This document shows, piece by piece, positions 35,707 to 44,199 of a DNA stretch of 64,000 nt (position 1 is the first letter of the stretch; every line of letters begins with the position of its first letter). Where the stretch lies: positions 1-64,000 of the forward strand of contig VRZD01000027.1 of assembly GCA_016743235.1 (NCBI GenBank). Reading direction: 5' to 3'. The notes beneath the pieces are model-generated. The model was not told the DNA's origin, did no database searches, and worked only from the letters and a program-made list of their open reading frames with translations. This DNA is from Pantanalinema sp. GBBB05. GTDB taxonomy: Bacteria > Cyanobacteriota > Cyanobacteriia > Leptolyngbyales > Leptolyngbyaceae. The position numbers were made by a program, and so were the translations under genes.

Positions 35707-36309
35707 ATGCAAAACCGAGACTATACCTTGATCATCGACAAGAGCGGTAGCATGTCTACACCGGATCAGCCTGGGAATAAGAGTCGCTGGTTCACTGCAC
35801 AGGAATCGACCTTAGCCGTCGCTCGTAAGTGTGAACAGTTCGACCCTGATGGCATTACGGTTTATGTATTTTCGGGTCGATTTAAACGTTACGACAATGT
35901 CACCTCTAGCAAAGTCGAACAGGTGTTTATGGAAAATGATCCGTCTGGCACAACCAATCTGGCAGGGGTGCTTCAAGATGCCACCAACCAATATTTCCAA
36001 CATAAAGCGGCTGGACAAACAAAGCCAGACGGAGAAACGATTTTGGTAATTACCGATGGTGAACCCGACGATCGCAAAGCCGTGATGGAAGTGATCATTG
36101 ATGCCACCCGTCGGATGGAACGAGATGAAGAACTCGCGATTTCCTTCATTCAAGTCGGCAATGATGCTAGTGCTACCAAGTTCCTCAAAGCTTTAGACGA
36201 CCAGTTGCAGGGGGTTGGTGCCCAATTTGATATCTGCGACACGATTACAATTGAAGATATGGGAGACCTGAGCTTGAGCGAAGTGCTACTCAATGCCATC
36301 AGTGATTAA
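35707..36309 (+). CDS. vWA-domain protein, copy 2
   Basis: A 200-residue paralogue of the preceding gene, about 83 percent identical by eye and without gaps. It retains all MIDAS residues (IIDKSGSM, SGTTNLAG, VITDGEPDD). The ATG has TAGGAGAG upstream at good spacing. The gene ends three bases before the Slr1339-like gene, so they are cotranscribed; copy 1 is 162 bases upstream with its own leader. The copies likely arose by tandem duplication. Confidence 0.87.
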   Translation: MQNRDYTLIIDKSGSMSTPDQPGNKSRWFTAQESTLAVARKCEQFDPDGITVYVFSGRFKRYDNVTSSKVEQVFMENDPSGTTNLAGVLQDATNQYFQHKAAGQTKPDGETILVITDGEPDDRKAVMEVIIDATRRMERDEELAISFIQVGNDASATKFLKALDDQLQGVGAQFDICDTITIEDMGDLSLSEVLLNAISD

Positions 36310-36312
36310 GAT

Positions 36313-36936
36313 ATGGATCCGCTCGATCGGCTATTGGCTAATTTAGAAGGAAAACCACCCGAGGCGATGCCATCTCCATCACCACAGCCTCCGGCTGTCC
36401 ATAATAGTAGTACCCCTCCTACGCCAACTTCTGGTTCAGTGGATGATCTGTTAGCCCAACTAGAACCTAACTCTAACCGTCGTCTCCACTCAACCCCTAG
36501 CCCCCCCTCAGATCTACCTCCCTTATCTCCCCCATCTGCCTTACCTCCCTTACCGCCACCCACTCGATCGCAGCCTCCCCGTCCCCACATTGTCCGATCA
36601 CAGCCTCCCCATCCCCCGCAACCAAACCCGATTCCTCGCGAATCGATCGGGAGATCGTCTACTGATCCGTTATTAGCTCAACTCAAAGCGGACTATGCCG
36701 AACGGGATCGACTTGAGGCACAACAGCGAGAGCAGCAACAACGGGAGGCGCAACATCAACAGGAACAGTTAAAGCGGCAACGGCGGGCAGCACTGGCGGA
36801 GCAAGCCCAGCAGTGGTTAGAGCAACTGGCTCCCAATTCCGATGAGTGGTTGTGGTTTGAGGAGTTTTCCCAACGGTATCCGTCTAAACTAGAAGCCGCG
36901 ATCGATTATCTGGATGCTGTTTATCATCAGAGTTAA
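36313..36936 (+). CDS. Slr1339-like protein
   Basis: A 207-residue soluble protein. The C-terminal 95 residues, with TDPLLAQLKADYAERDRLEA, a Gln/Arg/Glu-rich coiled coil and WLWFEEFSQRYPSKLEAAIDYL, resemble the Synechocystis Slr1339 family, annotated as salt-stress protein from proteomics. The N-terminal half is Pro/Ser-rich and includes two short degenerate copies of a DxLLAQLE-type motif also present at the C-terminal domain start (LDRLLANLEG, VDDLLAQLEP). It follows the second vWA gene by three bases, suggesting a physical or regulatory link. Confidence 0.65.
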   Translation: MDPLDRLLANLEGKPPEAMPSPSPQPPAVHNSSTPPTPTSGSVDDLLAQLEPNSNRRLHSTPSPPSDLPPLSPPSALPPLPPPTRSQPPRPHIVRSQPPHPPQPNPIPRESIGRSSTDPLLAQLKADYAERDRLEAQQREQQQREAQHQQEQLKRQRRAALAEQAQQWLEQLAPNSDEWLWFEEFSQRYPSKLEAAIDYLDAVYHQS

Positions 36937-36953
36937 GCCGATCGCTTTTAACC

Positions 36954-37008
36954 AACTATATGTAGACTGTAAGGGCAGGTTTTGCCTGACTATCTACTAT
37001 ATATAGTT
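36954..37008. repeat. Hairpin-forming palindrome before dnaE-C
   Basis: AACTATATGTAG (36954-36965) pairs with CTACTATATAGTT-type sequence (36997-37008) over 12 positions with one G-T pair. An inner CAGG/CCTG stem lies at 36976-36988. It fills most of the gap between the Slr1339-like gene and the split DnaE gene, 19 bases before the ATG. It may terminate the vWA operon or regulate dnaE-C translation; it could also be a small dispersed palindrome. Confidence 0.45.
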
Positions 37009-37027
37009 ATCTGCTCTGCCAATCCCT

Positions 37028-38374
37028 ATGGTTAAGATCATTCACCGCCAAGCGTTGGGTATGCAGCCAGTTTATGACATTGGTGTTGCCTCAGACGACC
37101 ATAACTTTCTGCTGGCCAATGGGCTGATTGCCTCCAATTGCTTTAATAAATCCCACTCGACGGCCTATGGCTACGTCACCTATCAGACGGCGTATCTCAA
37201 GGCAAACTATCCCGTTGAATACATGGCAGCGCTGCTGACTGCCAATAGCGGTGATCAGGATAAGGTACAGCGATACATTAGTACCTGTCTAGCTATGGGC
37301 ATTGAAGTCGAACCGCCAGATATCAATCGATCGCGGATTGACTTCACCTCAATGGGCAACAGCATCCTGTTTGGGTTGTCAGCCGTGCGGAATGTGGGGA
37401 TGGGCGCGATCGAAGCGATTCTGGTAGCACGGGAGGACTCTGGCTCGTTTAAGTCCTTGGCGGATTTGTGCGATCGGGTAGACTCCCGGACGGTAAACCG
37501 AAGGGCATTAGAAGCGTTGATCCACTGTGGGGCATTTGATCAACTGGAACCGAACCGCAACCAATTAATTCATGACCTGGAACTGATTTTGGATTGGGCG
37601 CAATCTCGCGCCAAAGATCGGGCAACAGGGCAAGGCAATTTGTTCGATTTGTTAATGGATGCCACCGCAGGCACAGCCACACCCAGTTTTGAATCTGCCC
37701 CCAAAGCGCCACCCGTTCCCGATTTTCCGCAGCAAGAAAAGCTGCGGCTGGAAAAGGATATGTTAGGCTTCTACATTTCTGACCACCCGCTGAAATCCTT
37801 GCGAGAATCGGCGCGGATTTTGGCACCTATTAACCTGGGCGATTTGGAGCAATACAGTGATGATGCTTCCGTCAGCGCGATCGTGCTCATTACCAGCCTC
37901 AAGCCGGTAACAACGAAAAAGGGGGATCGCATGGCGATCGTCCAAATCGAAGATTTAACCGGTTCTGTAGAAGCGATCGTGTTCCCGAAGAGTTACGAAC
38001 GGGTTAAGGATACTCTGCAAGCTGATTCCCGGTTGATGTTATGGGGGAAAGTGGATCGGCGGGATGACCAGGTGCAATTCATTATTGATGATGCCGAACC
38101 GATTGAAGAAATTCGCATGGTGATGGTGGAACTGGAACCCAAAATTGCCAGCGATATCCAGAAACGGCAACGGTTGAAGGAAGTATTGTTGAGCCAACAA
38201 GGGGAAAAGGAAAAAGCCAAAGTGCCCGTTGTCGCGATCGTGAGTTCCCACGAAAAACGGCATTTTGTTCGGTTTGGAGTACAGTTTCGGGTACAGGACG
38301 AACAGGCGACGGCAAATGCCTTGTTAAAAGAGGGTTTCCAAGCCAGAGTTTCATCATTAGTGGGCGCAAATTAA
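37028..38374 (+). CDS. dnaE: DNA polymerase III alpha, C-terminal half with split C-intein
   Basis: A 448-residue protein. Residues 1-37 are the C-terminal fragment of the split DnaE intein: MVKIIHRQALGMQPVYDIGV, then DDHNFLLANGLIASN, ending in the cleavage Asn37. The C-extein begins with Cys38 in CFNKSHSTAYGYVTYQTAYLK, the normal DnaE splice point. The mature part contains the helix-hairpin-helix region and a C-terminal OB fold (VSAIVLITSLKPVTTKKGDR). The N-terminal half with the N-intein must be encoded elsewhere; trans-splicing joins them into the replicative polymerase. The C-intein is 37 residues, one more than the 36 of known Nostoc and Synechocystis examples. Confidence 0.96.
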   Translation: MVKIIHRQALGMQPVYDIGVASDDHNFLLANGLIASNCFNKSHSTAYGYVTYQTAYLKANYPVEYMAALLTANSGDQDKVQRYISTCLAMGIEVEPPDINRSRIDFTSMGNSILFGLSAVRNVGMGAIEAILVAREDSGSFKSLADLCDRVDSRTVNRRALEALIHCGAFDQLEPNRNQLIHDLELILDWAQSRAKDRATGQGNLFDLLMDATAGTATPSFESAPKAPPVPDFPQQEKLRLEKDMLGFYISDHPLKSLRESARILAPINLGDLEQYSDDASVSAIVLITSLKPVTTKKGDRMAIVQIEDLTGSVEAIVFPKSYERVKDTLQADSRLMLWGKVDRRDDQVQFIIDDAEPIEEIRMVMVELEPKIASDIQKRQRLKEVLLSQQGEKEKAKVPVVAIVSSHEKRHFVRFGVQFRVQDEQATANALLKEGFQARVSSLVGAN

Positions 38375-38417
38375 GCTTAGATGGATCAGGTGTAGATCGA
38401 CATCATTCAACGAGCGC

Positions 38418-39413
38418 ATGAAAATTCTGGTGACTGGGGTGGCTGGTTTCATTGGGTTTCACCTAGCAAATCGCCTGTTACATGAGGGCATTCAGGTTTA
38501 CGGCATTGATAACTTAAATCCTTACTATGATGTCAGCCTGAAACAGGCTCGTTTAGCCCACCTGCAACCACAAGCCGGATTTACATTTCAGACCCTAGAT
38601 TTGAGCGATCGCCCTGGCATTGCCCAACTCTTTCAGGATCATGCCTTTGATTATGTGGTCAATCTAGCGGCACAGGCAGGCGTCCGGTATTCGCTCGAAA
38701 ACCCCTGGGCATATGTAGACAGCAATGTTTCTGGCTTTGTCAATTTGCTGGAAGGCTGTCGTCAGACTCAGGTGAAACACCTAGTTTTTGCGTCTTCCAG
38801 TTCAGTTTATGGGGCAAATACCAAAGTACCATTTGCAGTTGGAGATCAGGTTGATCATCCGATTTCGCTGTACGCGGCGACGAAAAAAGCAAACGAATTG
38901 ATGGCCCATACCTACAGCCATCTTTACCAGTTACCTACCACTGGACTACGATTTTTCACCGTTTATGGTCCGTGGGGACGCCCGGACATGGCATATTTCA
39001 AGTTTGTCAAGGCGATCGTAGAAGGTAAGCCGATCGACATCTACAACTACGGCAAAATGAAGCGAGACTTTACTTATGTAGATGATGTCGTTGAAGGGAT
39101 TGTGCGTGTGTTATCCCATGTTCCCTTGGCAACTCGCCTACCAGACCTGTCAACGGCTGCTCCCTACAAGCTCTATAACATTGGTAACCATAGCCCTGTA
39201 GAACTAATGCACTTTATTGCCGTCATTGAGCAGGTCTTGGGAAAAACTGCCGAAAAGCGCCTACTCCCCATGCAAGCCGGAGATGTGCCAGCTACCTATG
39301 CGGATGTGGATGATCTCATGCAGGATGTCGGCTTTAAACCCAGTACCCCGATCGAGATTGGGATCCAACGGTTTGTCGATTGGTATTGTCAATATTACCA
39401 AATCTCGATCTGA
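38418..39413 (+). CDS. NAD-dependent epimerase, UDP-glucuronate 4-epimerase-like
   Basis: A 331-residue extended short-chain dehydrogenase. The Rossmann loop is VTGVAGFIGFHLA, followed by GIDNLNPYYDVSLKQARL (typical for UDP-glucuronate epimerases), the catalytic Ser in FASSSSVYG and YxxxK in YAATKKAN, and FTVYGPWGRPDMA. It probably interconverts UDP-glucuronate and UDP-galacturonate for extracellular polysaccharide. It is full length; its last 19 bases overlap the broken gene on the other strand. It lies 43 bases after dnaE-C, perhaps in the same transcript. Confidence 0.88.
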   Translation: MKILVTGVAGFIGFHLANRLLHEGIQVYGIDNLNPYYDVSLKQARLAHLQPQAGFTFQTLDLSDRPGIAQLFQDHAFDYVVNLAAQAGVRYSLENPWAYVDSNVSGFVNLLEGCRQTQVKHLVFASSSSVYGANTKVPFAVGDQVDHPISLYAATKKANELMAHTYSHLYQLPTTGLRFFTVYGPWGRPDMAYFKFVKAIVEGKPIDIYNYGKMKRDFTYVDDVVEGIVRVLSHVPLATRLPDLSTAAPYKLYNIGNHSPVELMHFIAVIEQVLGKTAEKRLLPMQAGDVPATYADVDDLMQDVGFKPSTPIEIGIQRFVDWYCQYYQISI

Positions 39414-39659
39414 GGTAACTCACCTGTTCTAGCAACCAATTCGTCCACCTCGGCTGAGGACAACAGCATAAAACTCTGCCAGTTCTGGACGCCGAAAATG
39501 CTGAAAGTCTTGAGTGGGCAACAGATGGCGCAGAGCTTGCTGCAATACCAGGGGTTGACCAGAAATCGTTCTACCCAACGATTGGGTAGGGAGCAGTTCA
39601 TTGGCGATCGTGTCAGCAGAATTAATTACAGGACTCAAGAACTGAGAATTAGTTAACAC
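39395..39659 (-). pseudogene. Small gene broken by a frameshift
   Basis: The frame from a GTG at 39659 reads 76 residues with protein-like sequence (ISGQPLVLQQALRHLLPT, FRRPELAEFYAVVLS) and then stops after a basic tail. The +1 frame at that point continues with SAEVDELVARTGELPQIEIW to a stop at 39395. The two pieces read naturally as one protein of about 88 residues if one base near 39461-39470 is removed. The upper part of the second frame is not protein-like. Family unknown. A sequencing error, a true disruption or a programmed shift are all possible. Confidence 0.45.
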
Positions 39660-39800
39660 AGCAGGACTCCTAAACTCTTAACCAGACAATCTACTTAAAC
39701 TCGATAGAGTTACCGTAATTGCATTTCAATAGAACGAGTATGCCACAAATTTAGCGATCTGGCACTAAGAAATCACTGTTTTCCGGTAGACATTGCGGAG

Positions 39801-40766
39801 TTAGTTAGAGAGATCGATTAAACTGGCTCCAGTCCGGGTAAGAAATACGGCTGGAAAGGCGTGAGGCTGACCAACTGCCGTATTTTGGAACAAAATTGTA
39901 AACGCTCCTGCTCCTAGCCCTTGCTGGGGAAACATCCGGTAGCAAGGTAATTCAGTTAAGTGAGATTGCGCCGTAGTTAAATGAGGGACGTTTACGGCTT
40001 GGAACTGAGGAAACCGCGCTAAAAACCACTCTGCTACCTGCTCATTTTCCTCGGGTGAGTAGGCGCAGGTCATATAAACTAAATAACCTTGAGGGGCGAC
40101 CAACTGGGCTGAGTTAGCTAAAATTCGCTTCTGCCGATTCGCATTATTATTAATCGTCACGGGATGAAAACAACCGGGAGCTTTGCCACCTTTAGCCATT
40201 AAGGATTGTCCTGTACAGGGGGCATCCACTAAAACGACTGACGCTGTTTGCGGAATTTCTGCTGCTAGAATTTTGGAATCGAGTCGGGTGACTAACGTGG
40301 GGCTGATGCGGCACCGCTTGAGATTACTGATTAGCGCAGCAGAGCGCTTACCAATCACTTCATTACTAATTAGTAACTGCGGGTGCAAGGCAGTCCAGGC
40401 AAAAATACTTTTCCCACCAGGAGCCGCACACATATCCACGATCGCGGAAGGTTGATGCAACGGTACAGCTAACAATACGGAGATCGCAAAGACCGAAGAA
40501 AAATCGAGACAATAAAAGGCTCCCTGGTCATGTAAGGGATGCTGTCCCGGTTTTTGACCGAGCATCAGGCGATCGACAAATTTGGGTTGCCAGGGTAAAG
40601 GAGACTCCAGTTGAAAAGGGGAGACTTCTGGTTTGTCCTGGCACCATAAAATGCAGGGATTGAAGGGCTTGGGCTGGACTAAGCTGTCCACAAACTGGTC
40701 ACACTCTGCCGAGTTAGTAAATAACCGTTGACCTAGTTTGACTAATAATCGAGAAGGTTTTTCCAT
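39801..40766 (-). CDS. RsmB/NOP2-family RNA cytosine-C5 methyltransferase
   Basis: A 321-residue SAM-dependent methyltransferase. It has the SAM motif VDMCAAPGGKSIFAWTA, motif IV VLVDAPCTGQS with one catalytic Cys, and motif VI MTCAYSPEENEQ with the other, so both Cys of m5C enzymes are present. There is no N-terminal NusB-like domain, unlike classical RsmB, so the target may be rRNA or tRNA. Single gene. Confidence 0.87.
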   Translation of the reverse strand: MEKPSRLLVKLGQRLFTNSAECDQFVDSLVQPKPFNPCILWCQDKPEVSPFQLESPLPWQPKFVDRLMLGQKPGQHPLHDQGAFYCLDFSSVFAISVLLAVPLHQPSAIVDMCAAPGGKSIFAWTALHPQLLISNEVIGKRSAALISNLKRCRISPTLVTRLDSKILAAEIPQTASVVLVDAPCTGQSLMAKGGKAPGCFHPVTINNNANRQKRILANSAQLVAPQGYLVYMTCAYSPEENEQVAEWFLARFPQFQAVNVPHLTTAQSHLTELPCYRMFPQQGLGAGAFTILFQNTAVGQPHAFPAVFLTRTGASLIDLSN

Positions 40767-40875
40767 AGCAGGTTACAGTCACCCTGCCATGGTACTATGC
40801 ATCCCATCGTGCCAACAGGTTCTAGATACCCCCATTGCCTCCAGTCTCTTGAACTGGAGGACATCACTCCAGCCA

Positions 40876-41955
40876 TTACCGGGAAGCGTGTGGAGTTAGT
40901 TGTAGACGATCGCTGCTGACTGCGGCGGCTAAGGTGCGTAGCATTTCGGTTGTAGCGGCAAAATCAACACAACCATCGGTAATACTTTGACCGTACGTGA
41001 GTTGGGTGAGATCCTTGGGAATCCGTTGATTGCCAGCCACCAAATGGCTTTCAATCATTACCCCCATGATATGAGGTGAGCCTTCAGCAATTTGCTTAGC
41101 GACGTTTTGTAAGACAACAGGCTGTTGGCGATAGTCTTTGCCGGAATTGTCGTGACTGCAATCAATCATGACGCGAGCATTCAGCTCATGGTGATTGAGT
41201 TCAACAACTGCTTTCTCGATATAAGCAGCCGTGAAATTAGCGCCCTGCTTACCCCCTCGTAACACCAAATGACCATCTGGGTTTCCGGTCGTAGTGACGA
41301 TACTAGCTAGCCCATGGGCATTAATGCCTAAAAAACGGTGAGGGTGACTAGCGGACAGCATGGCATTAATCGCAATGCCAAAACTACCATCTGTACCATT
41401 TTTGAAGCCGACGGGCATGGAAAGTCCCGATGCCATTTCACGGTGGGTTTGGCTTTCGGTGGTGCGAGCCCCGATCGCGGTCCAAGACACAACATCCGCA
41501 ATATATTGAGGAATAATCGGATCCAGCAATTCGGTTGCTGCGGGTAACCCCATGTGAGCCAAATCGAGCAACAACTCACGGGCGAGCCGCAATCCAGTAT
41601 TAATGTCGTAACTGCCATCTAAATGGGGATCATTAATTAATCCCTTCCAACCGGTTGTAGTCCGAGGTTTCTCAAAATAAACCCGCATGACAATTTCTAG
41701 CTGATCTGCCAGTTCCGAACGTAACCGTGCCAGTTTTTCACCATATTCATGCGCCGCTTGCACATCATGAATGGAACAAGGTCCAACGATCACCAATACT
41801 CGCCGATCCTGCCCTTGCAGAATTTTGCGAATGCGATCGCGGGTGTCTGCCACCAAATCCGAGGCGGAGTCGGTCATGGGTAGCTCACTGTGAATAAACG
41901 CCGGACTTAGCAATGGGCGAGTTTCAACAACGTGGAGATCAGAAGTTTTGTGCAT
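40876..41955 (-). CDS. DAHP synthase, class I (AroFGH type)
   Basis: A 359-residue enzyme condensing PEP and erythrose 4-phosphate, the first step of the shikimate pathway. It carries IVGPCSIHD, MRVYFEKPRTTTGWKGLINDP, the metal- and substrate-binding TESQTHREMASGLSMPVGFKN region and MIDCSHDNSGKD. This E. coli-type isozyme is normally feedback-inhibited by an aromatic amino acid; which one cannot be told. aroE of the same pathway is in the window at 28894 but in another transcription unit. Confidence 0.94.
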   Translation of the reverse strand: MHKTSDLHVVETRPLLSPAFIHSELPMTDSASDLVADTRDRIRKILQGQDRRVLVIVGPCSIHDVQAAHEYGEKLARLRSELADQLEIVMRVYFEKPRTTTGWKGLINDPHLDGSYDINTGLRLARELLLDLAHMGLPAATELLDPIIPQYIADVVSWTAIGARTTESQTHREMASGLSMPVGFKNGTDGSFGIAINAMLSASHPHRFLGINAHGLASIVTTTGNPDGHLVLRGGKQGANFTAAYIEKAVVELNHHELNARVMIDCSHDNSGKDYRQQPVVLQNVAKQIAEGSPHIMGVMIESHLVAGNQRIPKDLTQLTYGQSITDGCVDFAATTEMLRTLAAAVSSDRLQLTPHASR

Positions 41956-42161
41956 ACAGTTTCAGGTGGAGGACTGGACAGGCGACGTTCCCACTACAAC
42001 AGGCAAAAAGTCTGCCCCTTGCAATTTTAGCGGGGAAGCGATTTTGTTCGCATTCGTCCATGACAATTTGCTACGGCTATCTGCTATCACTGCCGCACTT
42101 TTATCGCTCATGACAGTATTCTACAATCGATCGCATTCGAACTCTCGCAGCAGGTAACACC

Positions 42162-43472
42162 ATGAGGAAGCGAGTAGTAATTGTGGGTGCTGGTCCCAGT
42201 GGAGTACTGCTGGCTCATTACTTGTTGCACCATGGCGACCAGTACCAAATTGCCTTATACGATCGCCGGAGTGATCCCCGTCAAACCGCTTTTTCGACCG
42301 CCAGAACCTTTCCGATTTCGTTGAACGATCGGGGTATGAATGCCTTAAAGCCAATTCCTGGGGTGGAAGCCGGGATTGATGCTGTGAGTGTGAAGATGGT
42401 GGGGACAGTGTTTCACCAAACAAATGGACAACGGCGTGAGACTAAACGCCAGAAGCCCTTGATCACCCTCGATCGCACCCAGTTAGTCATCGTCTTGTTG
42501 GAACAGTTGGCACAATTTCAGCCCGATCCACGCCTGACGATTCGATTTAATTGCCAGTGCACTGAGCTGGATCTGGCGACAAAAACCGCCAAGTTTCAAG
42601 CGGTAGACTCAGACTCGCCTGAAACCTTTACCGTTGAGTACGACTTACTGATTGGGGCAGATGGAGCAAATTCCGTTGTTCGAGAGCAACTACTGGCAAG
42701 CAATCAAATCGAGGTGGAACAGAGCTATGTACCCAATGCCTATAAATCGATCGTGCTGCCTCCACCTGATCCCAAACTAGGGATCGAATTAGAACCAAAT
42801 AAAATCCAGACTTGGCGAACTTCCGACGGCACATTGGTGATGTTACTTCACCAACGAGACAACGCCTTAAGTGGGGTAATTCTGTTTCCCTACCAACGCA
42901 ATCCGATGAGCGATCGCACCACTCCAGAAGCACTGCTTCAGTTTTTTCAAGAGCGGTTTGCGGAAGTAGGACAAATGATGTCGATCCAGGATGCCGCCGC
43001 CCTTCTAGAGCATCCCGTCGCCCGAGTGCTCACAATTCGCTGTAACCGTTATCACTATGGCGATAGTGTCTTAATTATTGGTGATGCCGCTCATGCAGTG
43101 TCACCAGCTCTAGGACAAGGGTGCAATTCGGCATTAGAAGATGTCGTGATTCTAAATAATTTGCTCCAGGAATATGGGGATGATTTGGGACAGGCGATCG
43201 CCCAGTTTACGGAGCGTCGCTTAACCGATGCCCATGCCTTAACTGAAATTAGCAATAATGCTTTCCCAACCACTTCTAGATTATTTATTGAGTTTGTGTT
43301 GAGAGAACAGTTAGCTAAATTCCTGCATCAACTATTTCCTAAAACGTTTTCACCTCCCTTAACAGAATTAGTGTTTGACAGTACCGTACCGTACTCACAG
43401 ATTCTTAGTTCCTATCGGGGGTGGATTGCTAAAGTTAAGCGCGCGAATGAACAGTTTTTCAATCACTCGTAG
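42162..43472 (+). CDS. FAD-dependent monooxygenase, KMO/PHBH-like
   Basis: A 436-residue group A flavin monooxygenase. The FAD loop VVIVGAGPSGVLLAHYLL, the DG motif LLIGADGANSVVR and the second FAD motif LIIGDAAHAVSPALGQGCNSALED are complete. The order and wording (SLNDRGMNALK, ALGQGCNSALEDV) resemble kynurenine 3-monooxygenase more than ubiquinone hydroxylases. Substrate unknown; an aromatic compound is likely. A good AGGT precedes the ATG. It is divergent from DAHP synthase across about 200 bases. Confidence 0.82.
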   Translation: MRKRVVIVGAGPSGVLLAHYLLHHGDQYQIALYDRRSDPRQTAFSTARTFPISLNDRGMNALKPIPGVEAGIDAVSVKMVGTVFHQTNGQRRETKRQKPLITLDRTQLVIVLLEQLAQFQPDPRLTIRFNCQCTELDLATKTAKFQAVDSDSPETFTVEYDLLIGADGANSVVREQLLASNQIEVEQSYVPNAYKSIVLPPPDPKLGIELEPNKIQTWRTSDGTLVMLLHQRDNALSGVILFPYQRNPMSDRTTPEALLQFFQERFAEVGQMMSIQDAAALLEHPVARVLTIRCNRYHYGDSVLIIGDAAHAVSPALGQGCNSALEDVVILNNLLQEYGDDLGQAIAQFTERRLTDAHALTEISNNAFPTTSRLFIEFVLREQLAKFLHQLFPKTFSPPLTELVFDSTVPYSQILSSYRGWIAKVKRANEQFFNHS

Positions 43473-43606
43473 GAATCAACCTAACCAAGGTATGAGTTAT
43501 GGAATGGTGAAATTTAACCGTCAAGTCCACTCTATTACTGATATTTATACCGTCATAGTGAGCCCATTCATATATTTGTGGCTTGATAAGATGATTGAGC
43601 ACTAAC

Positions 43607-44053
43607 CTAGCGAGTGCCAATCGTTTCTAATTCACGATAACTATCGACTGAATTCACCGCTTTAGCACTAGCCAGATTGAGCGGGTCGGCTTCGCTCAGT
43701 TCTGGTTCAGTTGTTTGTAAATGTTGTTCTAACAACGCTAAGTTCCGAATATTGGATTTAAAGAAGGCATCAAACAAATCCCCAATTAACGGCACTGTAC
43801 CCACGATCGCTTCTAATCCAATATTAAAGATCATCCAGCCTAGTACATTAGCTGGTAAACGAAATCGAGCCGCTAAAAAAATCAAGTAGGCAGAAAAACC
43901 GGTATCAATTAAGTCACCGGCTCCTGGAACTAACCCAATAATTGGGTCAATCCCGATCCGAAACTTAGTGCCAGGAATCCGAATAGCTGAGTCCATCAGG
44001 CGACTCAGTTTGCGAATGCGATTAAGCGTAGCTAGTCGTTCAACAGTATTCAT
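43607..44053 (-). CDS. DUF4112 family protein
   Basis: A 148-residue protein with two or three hydrophobic segments. LSRLMDSAIRIPGTKFRIG, DPIIGLVPGAGDLIDTGFSA and GLEAIVGTVPLIGDLFDAFF are the hallmarks of DUF4112, a membrane family of unknown function. The C-terminal 35 residues are polar. It converges on the monooxygenase gene. Confidence 0.85.
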   Translation of the reverse strand: MNTVERLATLNRIRKLSRLMDSAIRIPGTKFRIGIDPIIGLVPGAGDLIDTGFSAYLIFLAARFRLPANVLGWMIFNIGLEAIVGTVPLIGDLFDAFFKSNIRNLALLEQHLQTTEPELSEADPLNLASAKAVNSVDSYRELETIGTR

Positions 44054-44199
44054 AATTTAATATCCTGCCACAAATATAACCCGACCATCCTATATCGGAA
44101 GGCAGGAAAAAATTCAATCCGAATACAGACGTTTTTTCAGCAGTTTAACCTTACAGTAAAAGACTCCAGAGTGCCGGATGTAACCTAAGAGTAATTTTT

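Noticed and set aside
36540..36620. Repeated CAGCCTCCCC units as a possible CRISPR or minisatellite
   Set aside because: There are only two copies, and they encode the Pro-rich SQPP segment of the Slr1339-like protein.
39395..39601. 68-codon minus frame taken as a stand-alone gene
   Set aside because: Only its last third is protein-like; the first part shadows the other reading frame, which fits a frameshifted single gene better.
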